Positions 25,171 through 32,878 of a DNA stretch of 41,904 bases are shown here, in pieces (the first letter of the stretch is position 1; the number at the start of each line of letters is the position of its first letter). The stretch covers positions 1 to 41,904 of the forward strand of contig CALVIV010000006.1 in NCBI GenBank assembly GCA_944331935.1, read 5' to 3'. The position numbers and the translations under genes were made by a program. The notes beneath the pieces are model-generated. The model ran no database searches. It was not told where the DNA came from and saw nothing but the letters and a program-made list of their open reading frames with translations. Source of the stretch: an uncultured Bacilli bacterium. GTDB lineage: Bacteria > Bacillota_I > Bacilli_A > RF39 > UBA660.

Positions 25171-25194
25171 TAAAATTATCAATTGATAATTTTA
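25171..25194. promoter_or_regulatory. 24-bp perfect palindrome, likely TA operator
   Basis: A perfect 24-bp palindrome, TAAAATTATCAA followed by its complement. On the minus strand it contains TTGATA, which with a 17-nt spacer and TATTAT can serve as the toxin-antitoxin promoter. It is positioned for repression by the HTH antitoxin. Confidence 0.65.
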
Positions 25195-25205
25195 GATTTA
25201 TTCAT

Positions 25206-25232
25206 GTAAAAACCAAGATGGTTATCTTGGCT
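25206..25232 (-). terminator. terminator of the CotD-like gene
   Basis: Stem CCAAGAT pairs with ATCTTGG (25213-25219, 25224-25230), loop 4 nt, with T5 following on the minus strand. Confidence 0.85.
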
Positions 25233-25233
25233 T

Positions 25234-25575
25234 TTAACGAAAGTTACAACATGAACCTTGGTCGATATTGCAACAAACATTTTCTTCACAGCAAGTATAT
25301 CTAGGACAATAAGTATGTTTGAAAATGTGATGATTAACTATTCTTGTATGGATTGGACATACATGAGGTACTTGATGAACGAAAGTTCTATTTATTTGAC
25401 GCTCTTGTACTGGTTCAATGATTGGAGACTGGCTATCCATCATTTCCATATTATTTTGGCCCATTCCCATACTATTATTGTTCATATTGATATCAATATT
25501 CATATCTTGGTCAACGACATTATTATTACCATCGATAGTAGAATTCATATCGATAGCTTGATTATTAAATAACAT
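25234..25575 (-). CDS. CotD-like spore coat protein
   Basis: 113 aa. A long Asn/Met/Asp-rich head is followed by a His/Cys-rich tail. The core QVPHVCPIHTRIVNHHIFKH and the ending YCPRYTCCEENVCC match the CotD family, whose members carry HxVxHxHIxKH-like repeats and become crosslinked in the spore coat. The match is by pattern. With the YjcZ-like genes it hints at a sporulating lineage or one derived from it. Confidence 0.75.
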   Translation of the reverse strand: MLFNNQAIDMNSTIDGNNNVVDQDMNIDINMNNNSMGMGQNNMEMMDSQSPIIEPVQERQINRTFVHQVPHVCPIHTRIVNHHIFKHTYCPRYTCCEENVCCNIDQGSCCNFR

Positions 25576-25635
25576 ACACTTTCCTCCTCTAGTATTAAGA
25601 TATTCACTTAGGAAATTTGTGTATAAATTATTTGC

Positions 25636-26943
25636 CTAAAATGGCATTTTAAAGTTACCATTTTTCATTTGTTTCATCATTTTTTTCATGTTTTCAAACT
25701 GGGTTAATAGTTTATTTACTTCTGATACTGATAATCCGCAACCTTTAGCAATTCTGGTTTTACGAGATGCTTTAATAATAGATGGATTTCTTCTTTCTTC
25801 TTTAGTCATAGAAAGGATTATCGCTTCGATATGAGCCATTTGTTTAGGGGGAATATTTACATTAGTTAGTCCCATCTTTTTAGCACCTGGTATTAATTTT
25901 AAGATGTTTTCAAGTGGTCCTAGTTTCTTTATTTGTTTTAGTGTTGATAAAAAGTCTTCTAAGTCAAACTTACCTTGCTGCATTCTTTTAGCAGTTTTTT
26001 CAGCTTCTTTTTCATCAATAGCAGCTTCTGCTTGTTCAACTAAAGAGACGATATCTCCCATTCCAAGAATACGTCCTGCCATTCGTTCTGGGTCAAATGA
26101 GTCTAGTCCATCTAGTTTTTCACTTGTACCAATGAATTTTATAGGTACATTAGTTAAATGTCTTACGGATAGAGCAACTCCGCCTTTAGTATCACCATCT
26201 AATTTAGTAAGTATTACTCCTGTTAGTTTTAATTTATCATTAAAGCCTGTTATAACATTAATAGCATCTTGTCCCATCATTGCATCTATTACAAGTAATG
26301 TTTCTTGTGGAGACACTGCTGCAGTAATATTTTCTAACTCGTCCATTAAAGCTTCATCTATTTGAAGACGTCCTGCAGTATCGATTAAGACATAGTCATA
26401 ACCATTTTCTTTAGCATAGTTAATAGCATTCTTACTTATTTCTACAGGATTACCTTTACCTTCACTATAAACTTCGATATTAAGTTCTTTTCCTAGTTGT
26501 TTTAATTGGTCAATGGCAGCAGGTCTATATACATCACAAGCGACCATTAGAGGTTTCTTACCTTTTTTCTTACGTAAGTAATTGGCAAGTTTTCCGATAG
26601 TTGTAGTTTTACCACTACCTTGTAGTCCTACTAACATAAGTATGGCAGGATTACCATTAAGGTTTAAAGGCGCAGAGTCTCCTCCTAGTAATTCAGTTAA
26701 TTCATCTTTAACTATCTTAACAAATAAATCTCCTGGTTTAATACTAGTTCTAACTTCTTCTCCTAAAGCTTTTTCTTTAACATTATTAACAAACTCTTTA
26801 ACTACTTTATAATTAACATCGGCTTCAAGTAATGCTAGCCTTATTTCTTTCATCATATCGCCGATATTATCTTCAGTTATCTTACCATAACCTTTTATCT
26901 TATGTAGAGCATTTTGTAATCTATCTCCTAAACTTTCAAACAT
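25636..26943 (-). CDS. ffh: signal recognition particle protein Ffh
   Basis: 435 aa. N-domain helices (about 1-95) are followed by the GTPase domain, with G1 GLQGSGKTTTIGKLA, DTAGRLQIDE, and TKLDGDTKGG. The methionine-rich M domain ends KKMMKQMKNGNFKMPF and binds 4.5S RNA and signal peptides. It pairs with FtsY at 35714 to deliver nascent membrane and secreted proteins. In most Bacillota ylxM precedes ffh; here ylxM lies about 8 kb away beside ftsY. Confidence 0.97.
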   Translation of the reverse strand: MFESLGDRLQNALHKIKGYGKITEDNIGDMMKEIRLALLEADVNYKVVKEFVNNVKEKALGEEVRTSIKPGDLFVKIVKDELTELLGGDSAPLNLNGNPAILMLVGLQGSGKTTTIGKLANYLRKKKGKKPLMVACDVYRPAAIDQLKQLGKELNIEVYSEGKGNPVEISKNAINYAKENGYDYVLIDTAGRLQIDEALMDELENITAAVSPQETLLVIDAMMGQDAINVITGFNDKLKLTGVILTKLDGDTKGGVALSVRHLTNVPIKFIGTSEKLDGLDSFDPERMAGRILGMGDIVSLVEQAEAAIDEKEAEKTAKRMQQGKFDLEDFLSTLKQIKKLGPLENILKLIPGAKKMGLTNVNIPPKQMAHIEAIILSMTKEERRNPSIIKASRKTRIAKGCGLSVSEVNKLLTQFENMKKMMKQMKNGNFKMPF

Positions 26944-27000
26944 TTTATCACTCTCTTTTCTTTAAATATTATAACTGATATATATGAAAAAGTAAAAAGA

Positions 27001-27023
27001 AAATGATTAAATATCACTTTCTT
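27001..27023 (-). terminator. terminator of the DGR-target-like gene
   Basis: On the minus strand AGTGAT, short loop, ATCATT, then TTCTTTTTACTTTTT. The sequence closely repeats 29089-29113, the stop/terminator of the next gene upstream. Confidence 0.55.
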
Positions 27024-27086
27024 CCATAATTATTTTGCTTAAACTTCTTTTTATCATTTTCTAACTTATTTAAGTCTCTTTTCGCT

Positions 27087-27102
27087 TAGTCCTTACGGAC
27101 TA
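27087..27102 (-). other. stem-loop with GTAA tetraloop at the variable-region end
   Basis: On the minus strand TAGTCC-GTAA-GGACTA: a 6-bp stem with a GNRA-type tetraloop containing the stop codon TAA. Diversity-generating retroelements need such a small hairpin just downstream of the variable region. There is no T-run directly after it, so it is not a standard terminator. Confidence 0.65.
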
Positions 27103-28958
27103 GGGCTCATCACGAGGCGAAACGAGCCGTTACTGCCACTAACACCAATATGCTGACCGAAGTTAAATACACCAGCACCAGAACTACTACTATAATATAT
27201 ACCGCCGCGCAACAACCAGGAATATGTCTCGTTAACCGTGTTGTGATAGTCATTATACCATCCTGCTGTCTCACTCAATCCATGACTTAGACATATGCTT
27301 CCATTACATGCTGTATTTACATCACTTGTTATATATTTATCATAATATTTTGATTCTGGCATTGTTAGAAAACCACTTTCACTTATTACATCATTATAAT
27401 TTGCCATTACATATTCCCATGATCCTCCACTCATATCATAGACTCCATAAATATTTCCTGTTGTTGAAGCTCCTGTTCCACTTACATTTACATCATAGGT
27501 ATATTGACATCCATAATCTGTGTTAGCATTTGATGGGCTTCCATAACTACAGCCTGTTATATAACTATCTGATTTATTTTGATATACTTCTTTATTCGCT
27601 CCACTAAAATTATCATTTCCTAACTTTCCATATTTACTTTGAGATAAATATGCTACTATTGCCCACTCGCTATTTTTCATCATATGAGTATCTGTACTAC
27701 TACTAAAGCCATATCTATTTCCACTATCATTCATCTTTTGGGCTACTGCAAAAGCATTACTTACATTTATATTTCTCCAACTTGTTACATTTGGTTTTAT
27801 CATTGCATCTAAGCTTGTAGTGTTATCTCCTCCATTTTCTGCACTTGGATTACTACTACTTGTCTCAAACTTTCCTACCCAGATTCCACTTAGTTCTTCA
27901 TCACCAAACGTAAAAGCATCTGGAGTATACCAGCTATTATCTTCAATTCCTGAACTAACTAAATATTTGGCAGTTCCTCTATCTTTAGTTGAAGTTGATA
28001 CAAATTTTACATCTATCTCTCCTGGTAATGCTTGAGTAGGACTACTACTTAAATAATCTCCCTGTTTCCCATAATAATTTGTTCCATCTTCACTACCTAT
28101 TGTGTAACTATATCTTGGGATCCAGACCCACATCGTCTCTATATCATCCATACTTACTACTGTACCTACACTTGCATTCTTATATGTATCTCTTGTAGAA
28201 CTACTTACTGTTACAGCATTGGCCCATTCCTGTTTATCATAGTTATACCAGTTATTTGTACTACCATCTGCTTTTACCCAGTTACTTCCATCATATCTCA
28301 CTGCAATCATTCCACTATCTAACTCTGGTTCGTTTATTTGAACTGGGGCAACTGCACCATCTAATCCATAGACATTTATCCTTACACTAAACTCTAAATT
28401 TCCTCCATCTCCTTGAGGATTATAATCTTCATCAACCCACATTCTAAGTCTATAATTATTACTTTCACTTGAGTTCATACTACTTGTATATAAACTCATC
28501 TCTCCTGCTGGTCTTCCTGTATATGAGTTACTACTTATTTCTTCATTATAGACTTCTGGTGTCATTAACTCTTCTTCTCCGTCATCTGTCAATCTTGTTA
28601 AATATAACTTTATATTAGAACCATCTATCTTTCTAACACCACTATCTGTTACATCCTTTGCACTTATCTCATAATTTATATTTGTATCTCCTGTTATATT
28701 ACTACTTACTGTAAAATCAAAGTACTCTCCTTGATTTAATCTTGTTTTACCTGTTTTATCTGTTGTTGGTAAGGCTCCTGTTAAAGATATTGTATTACTT
28801 GTTTCTGTATAAGTCATAGTAATAGATCCTGTTGTTATAGTATTTACTTTAGTTCCTAATCCACTATAATTAAATGCAGCCCAACTTACTCCTATTATTG
28901 CTATTACCATTATTACTAATAATACTATTATTACTATATTTTCTTTTTTCTTAAACAT
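27093..28958 (-). CDS. surface protein with FGE/C-type-lectin-like end, probable DGR target
   Basis: 621 aa from the ATG at 28958. The N-terminal signal helix ends near GVSWAAFNYSG. A beta-rich domain like TasA/camelysin follows (VNTITTGSITMTYTE, later NYRLRMWVDED). The C-terminal half has MWVWIPRYSY, GIWVGKFETSS, GVYDMSGGSWEYV and WLLRGGIYYSSSSGAGVFNF, ending NGSFRLVMSPSP. This is the formylglycine-enzyme-like C-type-lectin fold used by DGR variable proteins. The last ~120 nt are about 50% GC against about a third elsewhere. The terminal codons are mostly NNT or NNC where adenine mutagenesis of AAY would act, and rare codons (CGC, CTC, TCG) mark the invariant end. No reverse transcriptase or template is in the window. 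Confidence 0.75.
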   Translation of the reverse strand: MFKKKENIVIIVLLVIMVIAIIGVSWAAFNYSGLGTKVNTITTGSITMTYTETSNTISLTGALPTTDKTGKTRLNQGEYFDFTVSSNITGDTNINYEISAKDVTDSGVRKIDGSNIKLYLTRLTDDGEEELMTPEVYNEEISSNSYTGRPAGEMSLYTSSMNSSESNNYRLRMWVDEDYNPQGDGGNLEFSVRINVYGLDGAVAPVQINEPELDSGMIAVRYDGSNWVKADGSTNNWYNYDKQEWANAVTVSSSTRDTYKNASVGTVVSMDDIETMWVWIPRYSYTIGSEDGTNYYGKQGDYLSSSPTQALPGEIDVKFVSTSTKDRGTAKYLVSSGIEDNSWYTPDAFTFGDEELSGIWVGKFETSSSNPSAENGGDNTTSLDAMIKPNVTSWRNINVSNAFAVAQKMNDSGNRYGFSSSTDTHMMKNSEWAIVAYLSQSKYGKLGNDNFSGANKEVYQNKSDSYITGCSYGSPSNANTDYGCQYTYDVNVSGTGASTTGNIYGVYDMSGGSWEYVMANYNDVISESGFLTMPESKYYDKYITSDVNTACNGSICLSHGLSETAGWYNDYHNTVNETYSWLLRGGIYYSSSSGAGVFNFGQHIGVSGSNGSFRLVMSPSP

Positions 28959-29054
28959 ATAAAACACATCCTTACTTCTATCTTGTCCAAAATAATTATT
29001 TATTATACTTATACCTTTGTAATCATCTATTTCCCCAATCTTTTATCTATTACA

Positions 29055-29083
29055 ATATTAACACATAGAATCCTCTGTTTCAA
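29055..29083 (-). promoter_or_regulatory. promoter of the DGR-target-like gene
   Basis: On the minus strand TTGAAA (29078-29083), a 17-nt spacer and TAATAT (29055-29060). It gives a leader of about 90 nt before the ATG at 28958 with AAGGATG near the start. Confidence 0.55.
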
Positions 29084-29088
29084 TAAAA

Positions 29089-29113
29089 AAATGATAGTTA
29101 AATATCACTTTCT
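29089..29113 (-). terminator. terminator of the 29098 gene
   Basis: On the minus strand AGTGATA, loop TTTAAC, TATCATT and T7. The hairpin contains the stop codon of the gene ending at 29098. Confidence 0.7.
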
Positions 29114-29844
29114 ATATTATTCATATCATTAGCAAGGGTTGTTAACTCATTAAGTAAGTTATTATACTCATTTAAGATATTATCATCACTAATATAAATA
29201 TCTGTATCAGTATATTCTATATAATTAGCATTAGTTTCTAATAATGTTAGTATTTCATCTACTTTATCTAAGAATTCATTTAAATTATTAGATAGAGTCT
29301 CCATTTGTTCTTTAGTACTCTTAAGTGTTTCTAAATCTTTTTTAGTATACATAAGGTCTAGATAAAAATCATAATAATATTCACTATCACTAAGTTTATC
29401 TTTATCTATTAAGTTTTTAATAGTATCTTCTTCACAGAGACTACTAATATTTTTTAACTCTTTTGTTACTTTACTTTTAGTATTGCTTATAAGAGCATGA
29501 CTCTTTGTGTAATTAGGACTATCATTTCTTAGACTATTAATAGTTAATATATTAGTTAATTCTTCATCATTTAAATAACTATTTATCGCTTTAACACTAT
29601 CTGATAGACTCTTATAATACTTTTTAACTGCTTCTTCTACATAGGCTCTATCTCCTGTTGTTTTAACCTTAATAGAATAATCATCTGTCGCTAAGTCTTT
29701 ATTACTGTAGTTAATTATTTCTTGTTTTAAAATATCTTCTTCTTGTAATTCTTTATATGCCATAAAGAATATTAATCCTAAAAATATGACAACTGCTATT
29801 ACAATACCAATAATTATCTTTTTAATACTTTTTTTCTTTGTCAT
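29098..29844 (-). CDS. membrane-anchored helical protein, unknown
   Basis: 248 aa from the ATG at 29844 (AAAGGAG upstream; an earlier in-frame start lacks a site). A basic start (MTKKKSIKKI), one helix (IIIGIVIAVVIFLGLIFFMA) and an extracellular domain predicted as long helices follow (about 90-230, Leu/Lys/Glu/Asn rich). It could be a coiled-coil sensor or scaffold. It follows the 29911 gene by about 65 nt. The family is not recognised. Confidence 0.65.
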   Translation of the reverse strand: MTKKKSIKKIIIGIVIAVVIFLGLIFFMAYKELQEEDILKQEIINYSNKDLATDDYSIKVKTTGDRAYVEEAVKKYYKSLSDSVKAINSYLNDEELTNILTINSLRNDSPNYTKSHALISNTKSKVTKELKNISSLCEEDTIKNLIDKDKLSDSEYYYDFYLDLMYTKKDLETLKSTKEQMETLSNNLNEFLDKVDEILTLLETNANYIEYTDTDIYISDDNILNEYNNLLNELTTLANDMNNIESDI

Positions 29845-29910
29845 AATTTTCTCCTTTATTAAAATCAAATTTTTCTTATTCTTATAAATATTATTTTAGT
29901 ATAAGCTATC

Positions 29911-30654
29911 TTAACTTTCTGGTATTTCTATATCTTCTATTTCCCCAAAATTAGAATAACTAACAGTGATTGTTGTAGTAGTAGGCATATTGTTAACATA
30001 TGTAGAATAACTAGTTAAATCATAAGTAATTTTAACTACTTCATCTTCTTCATTAGTCTCTAAGGTTATTTTATTAGGAATATCGGCAATATCAAGGTTA
30101 CTATTATTAATAATAGAGTCTATAGTGTTTGTAGTTATCTCATAATTATAAGAAGTATTACCACTTTCATACTCTGTTTTAGATACTAGATAAGCTTTTT
30201 CTAAGAATTTAGATATATTGTTATCATCAGTAATATTATTAAAGTGATATAATTCACTAGTTACTTCATATTTATCAGTAGTCTTTATTAAATTAATATT
30301 ACCATAGATAAAGTAATTATATAAAGTATTATTACTAGTCATTACTCCTTCTATTTTGTCATCATTTTTATCTCCTGTAAAATTAGTTATAACTCCATTA
30401 ATATTCTCTTCTCTTGTAAAGTGATAATTACCACTTTCTATACCATCTAATTTATATTCAGTATTAACTTTATTATCATTTGGTGTATCAACAGTTCTAT
30501 TACTATTATAATTTGTTCTTATTAGAGATATCAAAACGAAGAAAAAGATAAAATAAAAGATAAAGAAAAGTATGGCTCTTCCTCTTTTACTGTTAGATAA
30601 ATCTTTAATAAATTTTATATATTTATTTTTTTTCTTTTTCTTCTCTTCTTTCAC
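29911..30654 (-). CDS. membrane-anchored extracellular protein, unknown
   Basis: 247 aa. The GTG start at 30654 overlaps the fmt stop (GTGA), so translation is coupled. A strongly basic N-terminus (KEEKKKKKNKYIKFIKD), one helix (AILFFIFYFIFFFVLISLI) and a Thr/Asn/Ile-rich domain that looks like beta-sheet lie outside the membrane. The family is not recognised. Confidence 0.7.
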   Translation of the reverse strand: MKEEKKKKKNKYIKFIKDLSNSKRGRAILFFIFYFIFFFVLISLIRTNYNSNRTVDTPNDNKVNTEYKLDGIESGNYHFTREENINGVITNFTGDKNDDKIEGVMTSNNTLYNYFIYGNINLIKTTDKYEVTSELYHFNNITDDNNISKFLEKAYLVSKTEYESGNTSYNYEITTNTIDSIINNSNLDIADIPNKITLETNEEDEVVKITYDLTSYSTYVNNMPTTTTITVSYSNFGEIEDIEIPES

Positions 30655-31589
30655 TTTAATACTACTCCTAACAACTCTTTTTTATCTATACCGTTTAAGT
30701 AATCTTTTACTAAGCATCTTTTTTTACCTTCTATAGCGATATCTGTTAGTATTATTTCTTTATCACCGGTAACGACTCTAATACCATCTTTTTCAAAGCC
30801 AACTATTGTTCCAGGAAGTGTATTAGCATAATATCTATCACTAAGTCTTACATCATATACTTTCATTCTTTTACCATTTAAAGTTGTATAAGCACCTGGA
30901 GTTGGATTTAAGGCTCTAACTTTGTTATCTACTTGGATGTTTGTTTTGGTAAAGTCAATCTTCTCATCTTCTTTAGTAATGTTATAGCCATAAGTAACTT
31001 CAGATTCATCTTGTTTAATGGGATTAATATTACCACTAATTATATTAGGTAGAGTTTCTAATAATAAATCTTTACCCATTTCACTTAATCTATCATGAAG
31101 AGAACCTAGGGTATCATCTTTAGTGATAGCAGTTTCAGCCTGACTAATAATATCTCCTGCATCCATTTTTACATCCATATACATAATAGTTATACCAGTC
31201 TTATCATAACCATCCATAATGGCATGATGAATAGGGGCCCCTCCTCTTAATTTAGGTAGTAATGAAGCATGAACATTAATACATTTATATTTAGGATAAT
31301 CAAGTAATTCTTTAGGTAATATTTGTCCATAAGCACAAGTTACTATCATATCAGGTTCATACTTTAATACTTCCTCATATTCATTCCTTATCTTTACTGG
31401 TTGTAATACTGGTATATTATATAATGCACTAGCTTCCTTAATTGGAGAAGGTGTTAAAATTTGTTTTCTACCAACTTTTTTATCTGGTTGGGTAACAACT
31501 GCAACAACGTTGTAGTTATCGGCAAGGGCTTTAAAGATTGGGACAGCAAAGTCAGGTGTTCCCATAAATACTATTTTAATATCTTTCAT
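30651..31589 (-). CDS. fmt: methionyl-tRNA formyltransferase
   Basis: 312 aa. It formylates the initiator Met-tRNA using 10-formyl-THF. Motifs: IVFMGTPDFAVPI at the N-terminus, the folate/catalytic motif NVHASLLPKLRGGAPIHHAI (Asn, His), and the catalytic Asp in MDAGDI. A C-terminal tRNA-binding domain contains RALNPTPGAYT. The ATG follows GGAGG that overlaps the previous gene's stop. The usual partner def is not adjacent. Confidence 0.95.
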   Translation of the reverse strand: MKDIKIVFMGTPDFAVPIFKALADNYNVVAVVTQPDKKVGRKQILTPSPIKEASALYNIPVLQPVKIRNEYEEVLKYEPDMIVTCAYGQILPKELLDYPKYKCINVHASLLPKLRGGAPIHHAIMDGYDKTGITIMYMDVKMDAGDIISQAETAITKDDTLGSLHDRLSEMGKDLLLETLPNIISGNINPIKQDESEVTYGYNITKEDEKIDFTKTNIQVDNKVRALNPTPGAYTTLNGKRMKVYDVRLSDRYYANTLPGTIVGFEKDGIRVVTGDKEIILTDIAIEGKKRCLVKDYLNGIDKKELLGVVLK

Positions 31590-31591
31590 GT

Positions 31592-32812
31592 TTAACCTCC
31601 TAATACTTTTAAAATTATGGTCAGTGTTGCCCCTAGACTTATCATAAGAAGTCCTGTTAAGGCAACGACGTTAGCATTACCATAACTAAAAGCATATTTA
31701 TAATTAAATCTTTTTTCTTCTTGATAATCCTCTCTTGTCCTTGTTGTTAGTAATACTTTATGTTTATCTTTAGAAATAAACATATTATTCTTTATTTCTC
31801 TATAACTAGGCATAGTGATAACTGTTAAATCTAAAGAATCAATATCACTATATCTTCTTATAATTGGATATTTACTATCTGTTATTTTAGACACTAAGAT
31901 ATTTAAATCTATTGTATCGACACTATTAATAATATCATCGATATTAGATAAGTAATTCTTTGCTAAATCACTTCTTTTAATAAAGGCAATACAAGGAAGT
32001 GACTCTGATAAATTAAGAGCTTTCCATCTTTTATCAAAAGTTTTAAGAATAGTTGTTTCTTCTTTAGTAGTCATATTAACATGAGAACAAAGAGATGCTA
32101 AATTACTTTTACATTTATGATAGTCTTTAAGATAAAAGGCATCTTTATTATAGTCTTTAAGATAATTATAATACTTACTAAGAGAAGTTAATTCAGCCAT
32201 ATATTCAGGGCTTCTAAAAGCATAGTAATAAGCCATAGCAGGAGAATCTGTTATATATATCGCTCTACTCTTTTCTTTTAAGTTTCTTGATATGATATTT
32301 TTATAGTTATGATTAGAAAAAATATAGTATATTTTCTTTAAATCATTCAACTCTTTAATATCTATATCTTGGGTTAGACCAACTTCCTCTGTTTTTCTTT
32401 TAAAGATAGAAGGAAAACTATGGAAGCAGTAACCATTAACGATGTATTTATCATAGATATATTTAAGTATTTCTTTTTTATCAAGAGAATTAGTAGTAGT
32501 TACATTTAATTTATTAGAGACTAAATCAATTAATAAAGAATTCCCTTTGATTATTAGGTCCCCGTGATTATTATAATTATTAGTAATAGTATCTAATTTA
32601 TTTAAGAAATAATTATTATAAATATCATCATTAATTATAATTTTATATTTAATTACTATATCCATTGTTATTAATAGAGAATATCTATTATAACTATAGC
32701 TTTCTCCATTAATAGAGGCATTAGACACTTTGTTTTTAGTAGTTTCATTTGTTAAGACATTATGAAGAATTGATAGTAAATGTTCATTTTTTAATAGTGA
32801 TTTAAAGTTCAT
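31592..32812 (-). CDS. tail-anchored protein of unknown function
   Basis: 406 aa from the ATG at 32812 (GAAGGG upstream). A large soluble N-terminal part (about 1-375), rich in Tyr, Asn and Lys, contains ASINGESYSYNRYSLLITMD and RAIYITDSPAMAYYYAFRSPE. One hydrophobic helix lies at the very C-terminus (VVALTGLLMISLGATLTIIL), so the protein may face the cytoplasm. It is first in an operon with fmt. I do not recognise the family. Confidence 0.65.
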   Translation of the reverse strand: MNFKSLLKNEHLLSILHNVLTNETTKNKVSNASINGESYSYNRYSLLITMDIVIKYKIIINDDIYNNYFLNKLDTITNNYNNHGDLIIKGNSLLIDLVSNKLNVTTTNSLDKKEILKYIYDKYIVNGYCFHSFPSIFKRKTEEVGLTQDIDIKELNDLKKIYYIFSNHNYKNIISRNLKEKSRAIYITDSPAMAYYYAFRSPEYMAELTSLSKYYNYLKDYNKDAFYLKDYHKCKSNLASLCSHVNMTTKEETTILKTFDKRWKALNLSESLPCIAFIKRSDLAKNYLSNIDDIINSVDTIDLNILVSKITDSKYPIIRRYSDIDSLDLTVITMPSYREIKNNMFISKDKHKVLLTTRTREDYQEEKRFNYKYAFSYGNANVVALTGLLMISLGATLTIILKVLGG

Positions 32813-32839
32813 AACTATCAACCCTTCTTTCTATTTTAA

Positions 32840-32869
32840 ATTATACCACAAGAAAAAGTACTTTTACAA
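32840..32869 (-). promoter_or_regulatory. extended -10 promoter of the fmt operon
   Basis: On the minus strand TTGTAA (32864-32869), an 18-nt spacer, and TGG-TATAAT (32840-32845), an extended -10. It overlaps the terminator of the upstream HerA-like gene. Confidence 0.6.
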
Positions 32870-32878
32870 TAAAGTACT
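32853..32878 (-). terminator. terminator of the HerA-like gene
   Basis: Stem AGTACTTT (minus strand) pairs with AAAGTACT (32857-32864, 32871-32878), followed by T5, immediately after the stop at 32879. Confidence 0.75.

Noticed and set aside
25258-25572. 104-aa open frame on the plus strand opposite the CotD-like gene
   Set aside because: It lies fully antisense to a gene with a ribosome site and family motifs; the product is a His/Ile-rich artefact of Asn/Asp codons read backwards.
25904-26365. 153-aa plus-strand frame inside ffh
   Set aside because: Antisense shadow of a highly conserved gene, with Ser/Pro-rich, low-information sequence and no ribosome site.
26944-27092. DGR template repeat next to the variable region
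   Set aside because: The gap is plain AT-rich DNA with no GC-rich near-copy of 27093-27215, and no reverse transcriptase is encoded in the window.
27093-28958. Active formylglycine-generating enzyme or non-heme iron enzyme
   Set aside because: The fold resembles that family, but the protein is exported and beta-rich and I see no catalytic cysteine pair in the right place; a binding/display role fits better.
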